DNA of 12,113 nucleotides from Candidatus Acetothermia bacterium. GTDB lineage: Bacteria; Bipolaricaulota; Bipolaricaulia; UBA7950; UBA9294. Below, in pieces: positions 1-6,995 of this stretch. A program made the position numbers and the translations under genes. The stretch's first letter is position 1, and the number at the start of each line of letters is the position of its first letter. The stretch covers positions 1 to 12,113 of the forward strand of contig QMQL01000011.1 of NCBI GenBank assembly GCA_003650505.1. The letters are read 5' to 3'. The notes beneath the pieces are model-generated. The model saw only the letters and a program-made list of their open reading frames with translations. It ran no database searches and was not told where the DNA came from.

Positions 1-588
1 GCGGACGGGACGCCGCAGGCAAAGCTGACGTCGCAGTCTCCGTCATGGGCGATCGCCCCGGCCTACTCGCCGGTCAGTGACGACCTGTTGTTCGTCTCTA
101 ACAAGGGTTCATCCGGCGGAAGCTCCATCTGGCTCCGTGAGGAGGACGGGACCACAACGGAGATTTACGATCCGGGTGTGGGAGGACGGGCAGGTGACGC
201 CTCGCCGGTCCTAGCCGGGTTAGGGACGGCGCTCGATCTCCCCGCCGGAGCCGGGATATCCAGGCCGGTCTGGTCGCCGGACGGGACGAAGATCGCGTTC
301 TCCCGGCAGCGATCCACAGGGGAGATCGACATCTACGTCATGGACGCCGACGGGACGAATGCCGAGACACTCGAGGACTACGTCGACTCCCTCGGCTCTA
401 CCAACCCGAACATCACGACCGATTACGATGAATACTGCCCTTACTGGCTGGAGGACGACTCCGGGATCGTCTTCGTCAGGGACGACGGCGCTGGGGACGT
501 TCAGATCTATAAGGTCGAGTTCGCCACCGGTAGCGTGACGCAACTGACCGAGACCGGGAGCAACATCTCACCGGCATCGAAAGACTGA
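1..588 (+). CDS. TolB-like (PD40/WD40-like) beta-propeller protein, 3' end
   Basis: The reading frame is open from the first base, so the gene begins upstream; 195 codons are visible before the TGA stop. The protein shows the repeat style of TolB/PD40 beta-propellers: a WSPDGTKIAF block (bases 271-300) followed by an Asp-Ile-Tyr-Val-Met-Asp-Ala-Asp-Gly strand (about 328-354), then a diverged repeat (PYW near 436, then GIVFVRDD). The first visible residues, ADGTPQAKLT, look like the end of an earlier blade. Such propellers usually act outside the cytoplasm in protein-protein contact, but this end fragment gives no signal peptide, partner or specific function. A TTG at 88 could be taken as a start, but the frame runs through it and upstream residues fit the fold, so a partial gene is far more likely. 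It converges with lnt and ends in a strong terminator. Confidence 0.8.
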   Translation, partial: ADGTPQAKLTSQSPSWAIAPAYSPVSDDLLFVSNKGSSGGSSIWLREEDGTTTEIYDPGVGGRAGDASPVLAGLGTALDLPAGAGISRPVWSPDGTKIAFSRQRSTGEIDIYVMDADGTNAETLEDYVDSLGSTNPNITTDYDEYCPYWLEDDSGIVFVRDDGAGDVQIYKVEFATGSVTQLTETGSNISPASKD

Positions 589-607
589 TCCAGAGGTTCT
601 TTCAGCG

Positions 608-645
608 AAGGCGGGGGATCAATCATCCCCCGCCTTTCCCTTCTT
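608..645 (+). terminator. Intrinsic terminator between convergent genes, embedded in the lnt stop
   Basis: A perfect 12-bp GC-rich stem pairs 608-619 with 625-636 around a 5-nt loop (CAATC). On the plus strand it is followed by a pyrimidine-rich tail (TTTCCCTTCTTCC), 20 bp after the stop of the propeller gene. The same DNA encodes the last codons and the TGA (619-621) of lnt on the other strand. The stem would also form in the lnt transcript, but no T-run follows in that direction, so it is best read as the terminator of the rightward gene. Confidence 0.75.
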
Positions 646-2079
646 CCGCAGGATGAGGAGGGCGAGCCCGATCCCAACGAGGAGGAGGAACGGGATATCC
701 CCCCATTCGGTGTAGAGGGATAGCCGGCTCGAGCGAGAGACCGATCCGGTTAAGACCCCTTCCTTCTTCGTGGATCCGATCACCTTCCCTTCCGGATCGA
801 TGATCCCTGATATCCCACCGTTCGCTGCCTGGAGGATGAAGCGGCGGTTCTCCACCGCCCGGAAGACGGTCCCTGCGAAGTGGGCCTCCAATTCGGAGCT
901 TCCCGCGAACCAGGCGTCGTTCGTCACTATGACCAACAGTGTGGCGCCGTTCTTCGCGAAGCAGCGGGATGGACTGGTGAACGTCGATTCGAAGCAGATC
1001 GGGGTCCCGATCCCGGAAAGGGGCGAATACCGGTTCCCCCGCGAAAGGTCGTAAGGTAGGAAGGAATCGGCGAGCCGCTTCAGCCCGATTGCCTCCCATA
1101 TCCTCCGGCCGGGGATGTACTCCCCGAACGGCACCGGCCGGACCATGTCGTAGATGGCAGGGGGTGTCCCTCCGGGGGGAAGGAGGGCCACGCTGTTGTA
1201 GATCTTCCCGTCCCGATAATCCCCGGTTCCGACGAGGACCTCCGCCCTGCTATCCTCGGCGAGGCGGGAGAAGCGGGAATGGAGGTCCTCCTCCCGGAGG
1301 ATGTATGCCGGGAGGATCGACTCGGGGAATACGATCAGCTCCGGTTCGTGAGAAGCGGCCCGCTCCCCAAGTTCGAGGTAACGATCGGTAAGCCGCTGAA
1401 GATTCGCCGGATCGAGCTTCTCCTCCTGATCGACGGTAGAGGAGACGATGGCGACCGGGGTCGATGGGCCTTCCATCGTCCAAGGGGAAAGGGAGAAGGC
1501 GGCTAGGATCCCGATCAGCCCGATCCCGAGCAGGGCGTAGCGGGTCTTCCTCCCCTTCAGTGCGAGATAAAAGGAGGCGTTCGCCGCGGCGATCAGCCCG
1601 GTTATCGGCCACGGGCCGATGTAGGAGGCGGCCTGGATCAGGGCCGGGACCCGGTAAAGCGATTGATGCAGGTCGGAGAAGCCGATCTCGAGCGGACCGA
1701 ACGTGCGGAGGTACTCGGAAAGCGAGAGCCATACCGCTGCCGCGACGATGAAAAGCGCCCCTTTCGGCCTGTTTTGAAATCGGACGATAAGGCCGGTCAG
1801 CGTGAAGAAGAGGGAGAAATAGGCGACCAGGATGATGAATCCCGGGATGATCAAGGGACTGAACCGGTAGAGGGTCAGGAGCCAGCGAAGATCGAGGCCG
1901 AAGAATACGGCCGCGAACAAAAGGGAGCTTTTGAACCACCGTTCCCCTTCAAGGGCGTAGAAGAGCGGGACGAGGGCGAAGAATACGAGCGGCCAGGCCC
2001 CGAACCCCGGCATCGCAAGCGCCGCCACGATCCCGGAGGAGGCGGCTAGTATCGGTTTACAGAACGGCCGCTCAGTCAT
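619..2079 (-). CDS. lnt: Apolipoprotein N-acyltransferase
   Basis: Lnt transfers a third acyl chain from phospholipid to the N-terminal cysteine of diacylglyceryl lipoproteins at the inner membrane. The 486-residue protein has the family layout: a hydrophobic N-terminal half with several membrane segments (about residues 10-200), a periplasmic nitrilase-like domain (about 208-450), and a final membrane helix near 463-477 followed by Arg-Lys-Lys. Known functional residues of E. coli Lnt align without gaps locally: Glu253 (E267, in VFPES), Glu320 (E343, in VPFGE), Cys362-Phe-Glu364 (C387-Y388-E389), and Trp390 (W415). The catalytic lysine (K335) position is Met312 (YDMVRPVPFGE), which is unexpected. 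The ATG at 2079 follows a GGAG-like sequence and gives the expected N-terminus. It diverges from lgt, which performs the first step of the same pathway. Identity is secure; full activity is in doubt. Confidence 0.93.
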   Translation of the reverse strand: MTERPFCKPILAASSGIVAALAMPGFGAWPLVFFALVPLFYALEGERWFKSSLLFAAVFFGLDLRWLLTLYRFSPLIIPGFIILVAYFSLFFTLTGLIVRFQNRPKGALFIVAAAVWLSLSEYLRTFGPLEIGFSDLHQSLYRVPALIQAASYIGPWPITGLIAAANASFYLALKGRKTRYALLGIGLIGILAAFSLSPWTMEGPSTPVAIVSSTVDQEEKLDPANLQRLTDRYLELGERAASHEPELIVFPESILPAYILREEDLHSRFSRLAEDSRAEVLVGTGDYRDGKIYNSVALLPPGGTPPAIYDMVRPVPFGEYIPGRRIWEAIGLKRLADSFLPYDLSRGNRYSPLSGIGTPICFESTFTSPSRCFAKNGATLLVIVTNDAWFAGSSELEAHFAGTVFRAVENRRFILQAANGGISGIIDPEGKVIGSTKKEGVLTGSVSRSSRLSLYTEWGDIPFLLLVGIGLALLILRKKGKAGDD

Positions 2080-2084
2080 ATACT
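2056..2084 (+). promoter_or_regulatory. Sigma70-type promoter for lgt
   Basis: TTTACA (2056-2061) and TATACT (2079-2084) are separated by exactly 17 bp; each hexamer has 5 of 6 consensus bases. Transcription would begin near 2091, about 22 nt before lgt. The promoter lies across the first codons of the divergent lnt gene, so polymerase binding here could interfere with lnt initiation. Confidence 0.6.
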
Positions 2085-2112
2085 CCGATCATATCGGAAG
2101 AGAGGGGCGAAG

Positions 2113-2889
2113 ATGCATCCAGTCCTGGTCCAGATCGGGCCGCTGACGATCCGCTACTACGGCTTGATGTACGTGATCGCGTTCACCGTCGGCTTCTTCC
2201 TGCTTGCCTTCGAGGTGAAGCGGAAGGGGATCCCCCTCTCCCGCGACGACCTCCTCGATCTCCTCCTGTGGACGATTCCGCTCGCCATCATCGGCGCCCG
2301 GATCTACTACGTCGCGTTCCGGTGGGACTATTACGGGGCCCATCCGATTGACATCCTGAAGATCTGGGAGGGAGGGCTCGCCATCCACGGGGGGGTCCTC
2401 GCCGGGACGCTCACCATATACGTGTTCGCCCGGGTGAAACGGGTCTCGTTTTGGGCCCTGACCGACTGTCTCGCCCCGAGCATGATCCTCGGTCAGGCGA
2501 TCGGCCGGATCGGGAACCTGATGAACGGGGATGCCTACGGTACCCCGACGACCCTCCCGTGGGGGATCCATTTTCCACCCGATTCACCGGCGGGGATGAC
2601 CTACCCCGGTCAGGCGACGCACCCCTCGATGATCTACGAAATGATCCTTAATCTCATAATTTTTAGCTATCTATGGTCGATCAGGAAGCGGGGCTACAAG
2701 GACGGTTTCTCCACCGCCATGTACTTCATCCTTTATGCGCTCGCTCGATCGATCGTCAGCTTCACCCGCGGGGACAGCCTCTGGCTCGGCCCGGTCCGGG
2801 CGGCGCACGTGATAAGCGCCGTGTTCGTTGCTGCATTTGTGGTATTCATCTGGAGGGGGCGGCTCTACCGGAGGGAACTTAAGGTCTGA
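2113..2889 (+). CDS. lgt: Phosphatidylglycerol:prolipoprotein diacylglyceryl transferase
   Basis: Lgt moves the diacylglyceryl group of phosphatidylglycerol to the lipobox cysteine of prolipoproteins in the inner membrane, the first step of lipoprotein maturation. The 258-residue polytopic protein carries the RYYGLMY N-terminal motif, GGLAIHGG with His92 (E. coli H103), and the signature GRIGNLMNGDAYG with Arg132, Asn135 and Gly143 (E. coli R143, N146, G154). Asp140 stands where E. coli has E151. In the last conserved block, Tyr208 and Arg212 match Y235 and R239, but the position of E243 is Ser216 (ARSIVSFTRGD). The ATG start is preceded by AGAGGGGCGAAG, a reasonable ribosome binding site. 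It overlaps the end of convergent lptB by 11 bp, so no separate terminator fits between them. Confidence 0.95.
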   Translation: MHPVLVQIGPLTIRYYGLMYVIAFTVGFFLLAFEVKRKGIPLSRDDLLDLLLWTIPLAIIGARIYYVAFRWDYYGAHPIDILKIWEGGLAIHGGVLAGTLTIYVFARVKRVSFWALTDCLAPSMILGQAIGRIGNLMNGDAYGTPTTLPWGIHFPPDSPAGMTYPGQATHPSMIYEMILNLIIFSYLWSIRKRGYKDGFSTAMYFILYALARSIVSFTRGDSLWLGPVRAAHVISAVFVAAFVVFIWRGRLYRRELKV

Positions 2890-3595
2890 ACCCCTCGCCG
2901 AGGTAGACCCGGCGGGCGAGCGGGTCGACGAGGATCTCCTCCGAGGTCCCGGATGAGATCAGCCTCCCCCGGTCGATCAGGTACGAGAAATCGGTGATCG
3001 AGAGGGTGTCGCGGACGTTGTGATCGGTGATGATCACTCCTATACCCCGGTCCTTCAGCGATATGATCTCCCGTTTCAGATCGTCGATCGATATCGGATC
3101 GATCCCGGAGAACGGCTCGTCGAGGAGGACGTAGCGGGGGGAGGTGGCAAGCGCCCGGGCGATCTCGAGCCTTCTCCGCTCTCCGGAGGAGAGGGTCCCG
3201 GCGAGCCGGTTTCTGAGCCGCGCGAGCCCCAACTCGGCGAGGAGCCCCTCTCGTCGGGAGCGGCGGTCCGGTTCCGATCCCTTCCATTCGAGGGTCATGT
3301 CGAGGTTCTCGACGACGGTCGCCCGGGTGAAGACCGAGGGCTCCTGGGGGAGATATCCGATCCCGAGCCTCGCCCGGCGATAGAAGGGGAGGGTGGAGAT
3401 GTCCCTCCCATCGAACGAGACGGACCCCCCGTCGGCGGCGATGAACCCGATGATCAGATAGAAGGTGGTCGTCTTCCCGGCCCCGTTCGGGCCGAGCAGT
3501 CCTGTGATCCTCCCCGCCCCGGCCGAGATCGAGAGCCGGTCGACGACCGGCCTCCGGTTGTACCGCTTTACGAGGCTCTCCCCTTCAAGCGCCAT
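2879..3595 (-). CDS. lptB: Lipopolysaccharide export ABC transporter ATP-binding protein LptB
   Basis: LptB powers extraction of lipopolysaccharide from the inner membrane together with LptF, LptG and LptC. The 238-residue protein is the usual length. It has Walker A GPNGAGKT (35-42), the Q-loop glutamine at 83 (YLPQEP), the ABC signature LSSGERRRLEIARAL (134-148, close to the LSGGERRR form typical of LptB), Walker B VLLDEP ending at Glu159-Pro160, and the switch histidine at 191 (ITDHN). The ATG at 3595 follows AAGGGAG and lies inside the end of the upstream lptC-like gene (11-bp overlap), indicating translational coupling. The branched-chain amino acid LivG/LivF ATPases are related, but the RRRLEIARAL signature and the lptC neighbour favour LptB. 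lptF and lptG are not in the window. Confidence 0.9.
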   Translation of the reverse strand: MALEGESLVKRYNRRPVVDRLSISAGAGRITGLLGPNGAGKTTTFYLIIGFIAADGGSVSFDGRDISTLPFYRRARLGIGYLPQEPSVFTRATVVENLDMTLEWKGSEPDRRSRREGLLAELGLARLRNRLAGTLSSGERRRLEIARALATSPRYVLLDEPFSGIDPISIDDLKREIISLKDRGIGVIITDHNVRDTLSITDFSYLIDRGRLISSGTSEEILVDPLARRVYLGEGFRP

Positions 3596-4367
3596 TCTCT
3601 CCCTTGAGGTCGATATCGAGGACGACCGAGCCGCTCACCGATATCCCGTCCTGATCGATCCTGATGGTATCCGCGCTTAGCCGGGCGTCCGACAGCGAGC
3701 CGGTGACCCCACCGCTCAGGATGATATCCTCTCCCGAGCCGTCCGCCTCGAGCCTGGGGCATCGGTACGTCTTCCCATCCGATTCCACGACGACGTCCCC
3801 CTCGATGACGAGCCTGCCCTCCGATTCCTCGGCCCTTTCACCCCGGATCGAGATCGGCTCCTCCCGGGAGATCGTTCCGCTCACCCCTCCCTCGAGGACG
3901 GCGAGCCGGCCGGCGATGTCGTAGTTGAACCGCTCACCCCTCCCTTCGATCTTGCCGTAGACCAGCTCGATGTGAGGGGAGCTCAGGGTGTCTGTATCGT
4001 CGTTCCAAACGATGGTATCAGCCATCAACCTGAGCTCATCCCCTAGCTCGACCCGCACGCCGCCGGTCAGCCTTCGTAGCCCGCTCCGGCCTGTCAGGGC
4101 GGGGGCGCTGATCAGAAGGTCCTCCTCCTCGTCCCCCGGGAACCGGATCGTCACGCCGGTCAGCTCCTCGGCACCCTCTTCGATCCTCCCCTCTTCGGCC
4201 TCGGTCACCCAGGAGATCTCCCCATCGTCCGTGTACCCGTACAGGACGATCCCGGCGACGACGGTCGGGGAGGGCTCCACCCCCGCTTCCCGATGCGAGA
4301 GGAGGAAGAAGACGGCTAGGCCGCAGCCTAACAGGGAGATGACGAGGAAGATCTTCGGTCTTGACAT
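3585..4367 (-). CDS. lptC: LptC-like periplasmic LPS export protein with extra OstA-type repeats
   Basis: A 260-residue protein starts with one membrane segment (about residues 5-23) and continues as a beta-rich extracytoplasmic domain. Residues 36-75 (GIVLYGYTDDGEISW and following) resemble the opening of LptC. Several OstA/LptA-type units then follow, recognisable by LTGGVRV (100-106), LMADTIV (114-120), LVIEGDV (186-192), LSGGVTG (217-223) and LSADTIR (230-236). E. coli LptC has 191 residues, so about 70 extra residues look like added jellyroll strands, possibly covering part of the LptA role. SLLGC (11-15) resembles a lipobox, but hydrophobic residues continue after it, so a membrane anchor is preferred. 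A GTG at 4451 would extend the gene with a Pro/Arg-rich, non-signal stretch, so ATG 4367 was chosen. It overlaps pyrG by 40 bp and lptB by 11 bp. Confidence 0.75.
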   Translation of the reverse strand: MSRPKIFLVISLLGCGLAVFFLLSHREAGVEPSPTVVAGIVLYGYTDDGEISWVTEAEEGRIEEGAEELTGVTIRFPGDEEEDLLISAPALTGRSGLRRLTGGVRVELGDELRLMADTIVWNDDTDTLSSPHIELVYGKIEGRGERFNYDIAGRLAVLEGGVSGTISREEPISIRGERAEESEGRLVIEGDVVVESDGKTYRCPRLEADGSGEDIILSGGVTGSLSDARLSADTIRIDQDGISVSGSVVLDIDLKGENGA

Positions 4368-5947
4368 GCTCGGATGAAACCGCGGAATAGAGGGTGAGGG
4401 TCGAGGAAACGGGAGGTGAATTCCGGATGAAATTGGACGGCGACGAACCACGGGTGCCCCTCAAGTTCGACCGACTCGACGAGGGCCCCATCCGGCGATA
4501 TTCCGCTCATCCTCATCCCTTTTGCCTCGAAGCGCTCCCGATAGGCCGGGTTGAACTCGTAGCGATGCCGATGCCTCTCTTCTATCCCCTCCTTTCCGTA
4601 GCAGGAGCGGATGACGCTCCCCTCCTTCAGGAGGGCGGGATAGGAGCCTAGGCGCATCGTGCCTCCTTTGTCGGTCACCCCCCTCTGTTCCGGGAGGAGT
4701 GCGATGACCGGATCGGGCGTCTCCGGGTCGAACTCGGAGCTGTTCGCCCCCGCTATCCCGAGGACGTTCCGGGCGAACTCGATCACCGCACACTGGAGCC
4801 CGAGGCAGATCCCGAAGAACGGGATCCCCTCCTCCCGGGCGAACCTCACCGCTTCCACCTTCCCCTCGATCCCCCTCTCCCCGAAACCGCCCGGGACGAG
4901 GAGGCCGTCGATCCCGCTCAGGTAGGCCTCCCCTCCCCCTGAGGCGATCGCCTCCGATGGGATCCACTCGAGGTCGACATCGAGCCCCTCGGCAGCCCCG
5001 GCATGAACGAACGCCTCGCGGATGCTGATGTACGAGTCCCTGACCTTGACGTACTTCCCCACGATGCCGACCCTGACGCGTCCCGTCCGTTTCTCGGCCG
5101 CTTCGACCCTCTCCCTCCAAGGGGCGAGCTTCGGTGGCGATCCTTCGAGTTGCATGCCGGCTGCGATCGAGTCGAGGAGCCCTCCTTCGTAAAGGACGAG
5201 AGGGACGCGGTATATCAGGGGGAGCTCGGGATCCTCGATCACGTTCTTCTCCGGTACCTCGCAGAAGAGAGAGATCTTCCGTTTCACCGATTCCGGTAGC
5301 GCCCCTCCGGTCCGGGCGACGATCGCGTCCGGCTGGATTCCGATCGCGCGGAGCTCTTTCACGCTGTGCTGGGTCGGCTTCGTCTTTATCTCTCCCGAAT
5401 CGTGCAGCCGGGGGAGGAGCGTCACGTGGACGAAGAAGGTCTCGGAAGGGGCGAGTTCGTCCTTCATCTGGCGGATCGCCTCGAGGAACGGGAGGCTCTC
5501 TATATCACCCACAGTCCCCCCGACTTCGATCACCCCGATCTCTCCCCCGTTCTCCTCCACGGGGAGGCGGATCAGCCGCTTTATCTCGTCGGTGATATGG
5601 GGGATGACCTGGACCGTCCTTCCGAGGAAGGCACCGGAGCGCTCCTTCCTGATCACGTTCCAATAGACCTGACCGGTTGTCAGATAGTGGGAGGCAGACA
5701 GGGACTCGTTTAAGAATCTCTCATACCGTCCGATGTCGAGGTCGGTCTCCTTCCCGTCCGCGGTCACGAACACCTCTCCGTGCTCGTAGGGGTTCATCGT
5801 CCCCGCGTCGACGTTGACGTAAGGGTCTATCTTCTGCAGGCTGACCCTGTACCCCTGAAGCTTGAGGAGGAGTCCGATCGAGGCGGTGACGACCCCCTTC
5901 CCCAGCCCGGAGATGACCCCGCCGGTGACGAAGATGAACTTCCGCAA
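4328..5947 (-). CDS. pyrG: CTP synthase (glutamine hydrolysing)
   Basis: PyrG makes CTP from UTP, ATP and glutamine, the last step of pyrimidine nucleotide synthesis, in the cytoplasm. The protein begins RKFIFVTGGVISGLGKG, the conserved synthetase loop, followed by IDPYVNVDAGTMNP. The C-terminal glutamine amidotransferase domain has PGGFGERG, the nucleophile elbow GICLGLQ with Cys381 (E. coli Cys379), and FHPEF with His507 and Glu509. The TTG at 5947 places the first residue just before RKFIF and gives 539 residues, normal for the family. A GTG at 6025 would add a 26-residue non-homologous tail. The Shine-Dalgarno sequence for the TTG is weak. The Ser-rich C-terminal tail overlaps the next gene by 40 bp. 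It is the first gene of the leftward set pyrG-lptC-lptB. Confidence 0.96.
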   Translation of the reverse strand: MRKFIFVTGGVISGLGKGVVTASIGLLLKLQGYRVSLQKIDPYVNVDAGTMNPYEHGEVFVTADGKETDLDIGRYERFLNESLSASHYLTTGQVYWNVIRKERSGAFLGRTVQVIPHITDEIKRLIRLPVEENGGEIGVIEVGGTVGDIESLPFLEAIRQMKDELAPSETFFVHVTLLPRLHDSGEIKTKPTQHSVKELRAIGIQPDAIVARTGGALPESVKRKISLFCEVPEKNVIEDPELPLIYRVPLVLYEGGLLDSIAAGMQLEGSPPKLAPWRERVEAAEKRTGRVRVGIVGKYVKVRDSYISIREAFVHAGAAEGLDVDLEWIPSEAIASGGGEAYLSGIDGLLVPGGFGERGIEGKVEAVRFAREEGIPFFGICLGLQCAVIEFARNVLGIAGANSSEFDPETPDPVIALLPEQRGVTDKGGTMRLGSYPALLKEGSVIRSCYGKEGIEERHRHRYEFNPAYRERFEAKGMRMSGISPDGALVESVELEGHPWFVAVQFHPEFTSRFLDPHPLFRGFIRACQDRRSSSSSPC

Positions 5948-5980
5948 GGCTGTACCCCGCTTACCGATCCGATTTTCGAC

Positions 5981-6010
5981 AGGATACCGGACAGACGGGG
6001 GGGAGGGCAA
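5981..6010 (-). promoter_or_regulatory. Possible promoter for pyrG
   Basis: On the minus strand, TTGCCC (6005-6010) and TATCCT (5981-5986) are separated by 18 bp, placing a start about 27 nt upstream of the TTG of pyrG. The match is moderate, but it is the best pair I see in the gap. No GGGC-type initial run or terminator hairpin, as used for pyrG control in Firmicutes, is visible. Confidence 0.35.
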
Positions 6011-6017
6011 GGCCCGG

Positions 6018-6046
6018 TTGATCACCGGATCGTTCAGGGTTAGAAT
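6018..6046 (+). promoter_or_regulatory. Sigma70-type promoter for secG-rdgB
   Basis: TTGATC (6018-6023) and TAGAAT (6041-6046) are separated by 17 bp. Transcription would start near 6053, leaving a leader of about 35 nt with a good ribosome binding site (GGAAAGGG, 6073-6080) before secG. Confidence 0.5.
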
Positions 6047-6087
6047 CCCGGCGACGTACTTATCCCGGTTTTGGAAAGGGTCGATAG

Positions 6088-6315
6088 ATGCTGAGATACG
6101 TGTTGGAAGTGATCCTCTTTCTCGATTGCTTCGCCCTGATGGGGATAATCCTCCTTCAGATGAGCGAACACTCCGGCCTCGGTGGGGCGTTCGGTTCGGG
6201 GATGTCGAGCACCGTCTTCGGCCGCGACGAGACGAAGGATCCGAAGCGGACTCTCACCGTCGCCCTGGCCGCCGTCTTCATGCTCCTCGGTTTTGTCCTC
6301 TCCGTCCTTCCCTAG
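6088..6315 (+). CDS. secG: Preprotein translocase subunit SecG
   Basis: SecG is the small accessory subunit of the SecYEG channel in the inner membrane. The 75-residue protein has two hydrophobic segments (about 4-24 and 53-73) joined by the conserved loop. That loop includes LLQMSEHSGLGGAFGSG and the STVFG motif, matching the family pattern of LLQ, a Gly-rich stretch and an FG before the second helix. The second helix is preceded by Lys-Arg-Thr-Leu-Thr, also typical. The ATG follows GGAAAGGG at good spacing. The following rdgB gene is 78 bp away on the same strand and probably cotranscribed. Confidence 0.92.
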   Translation: MLRYVLEVILFLDCFALMGIILLQMSEHSGLGGAFGSGMSSTVFGRDETKDPKRTLTVALAAVFMLLGFVLSVLP

Positions 6316-6393
6316 GACGGAAGCTCCCTTATCTCTTAGAGGGCTTTTGCTTTCTCTTCGGTCCCGGGAATAATCTGTCCGGCGGGGGTGACG

Positions 6394-6987
6394 ATGGAAA
6401 GGCTCCTTCTCGGGACCCGGAATAAGGGAAAGATAACAGAGATTAGGGGGCTTCTCTCCGATCTGTCTGGGCTCGAGCTTCTCACGTTCGAGGATATCCC
6501 GTTTTCCGAGGTCGAGGAGACAGGGGAGACGTTCCTCGATAACGCGCTTTTGAAAGCGGGATCGATCGTCCGGGAGACGGGCCTCCCCGTCCTCGCCGAA
6601 GACGCCGGGCTCGAGGTTTTCGCCCTCAGCGGTGAGCCGGGGGTCCGCTCCGCACGCTACGCCGGAGAGGGACACGACTACGCGGCGAACAACGCCCTCC
6701 TCTTGAAGCGTCTTCAGGGGGTGGAGGATCGGCGTGCGCGGTTCATAACGGTCGCCGTCCTCCTCCTCCCCGATCGCCGGGTCTTCGTCACCACCGGTAC
6801 CCTCCCGGGTACGATCGCACATGCCCCGGCCGGGGAAGGTGGCTTCGGTTACGATCCCCTGTTCATCCCTTCAGGCGCGTCGAAGACCTTGGCCCAGCTA
6901 TCGCTCGACGAGAAGAACCGGATCAGCCACCGGATGCGGGCGATGAGGCGGATGAAGCCGATCATTCGGGATCTTGTGGAGGGCTGA
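6394..6987 (+). CDS. rdgB: XTP/dITP diphosphatase (RdgB/HAM1 family)
   Basis: This cytoplasmic pyrophosphatase removes non-canonical purine nucleotides (XTP, ITP, dITP), giving the monophosphate and keeping them out of DNA and RNA. The protein has LGTRNKGK at the N-terminus (family T/S-x-N-x-x-K), ETGETFLDNALLKA, LAEDAGLEV (the Asp of the D-S/A-G-L core is kept; the preceding Asp of many homologues is Glu), GEPGVRSARYAG, GFGYDPLF, and DEKNRISHR. The ATG at 6394 gives 197 residues and has GGGGGTGA immediately upstream at suitable spacing. A GTG at 6388 lies inside that ribosome binding site and was rejected. It is downstream of secG and converges with dnaJ with only 8 bp between stop codons. 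Confidence 0.93.
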   Translation: MERLLLGTRNKGKITEIRGLLSDLSGLELLTFEDIPFSEVEETGETFLDNALLKAGSIVRETGLPVLAEDAGLEVFALSGEPGVRSARYAGEGHDYAANNALLLKRLQGVEDRRARFITVAVLLLPDRRVFVTTGTLPGTIAHAPAGEGGFGYDPLFIPSGASKTLAQLSLDEKNRISHRMRAMRRMKPIIRDLVEG

Positions 6988-6995
6988 GAGGACCC

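Noticed and set aside
6316..6393. Terminator between secG and rdgB
   Set aside because: Only about five base pairs (CCCTT with GAGGG, one G-U) can form before the CTTTTGCTTT run; too weak to call, so the two genes are treated as cotranscribed.
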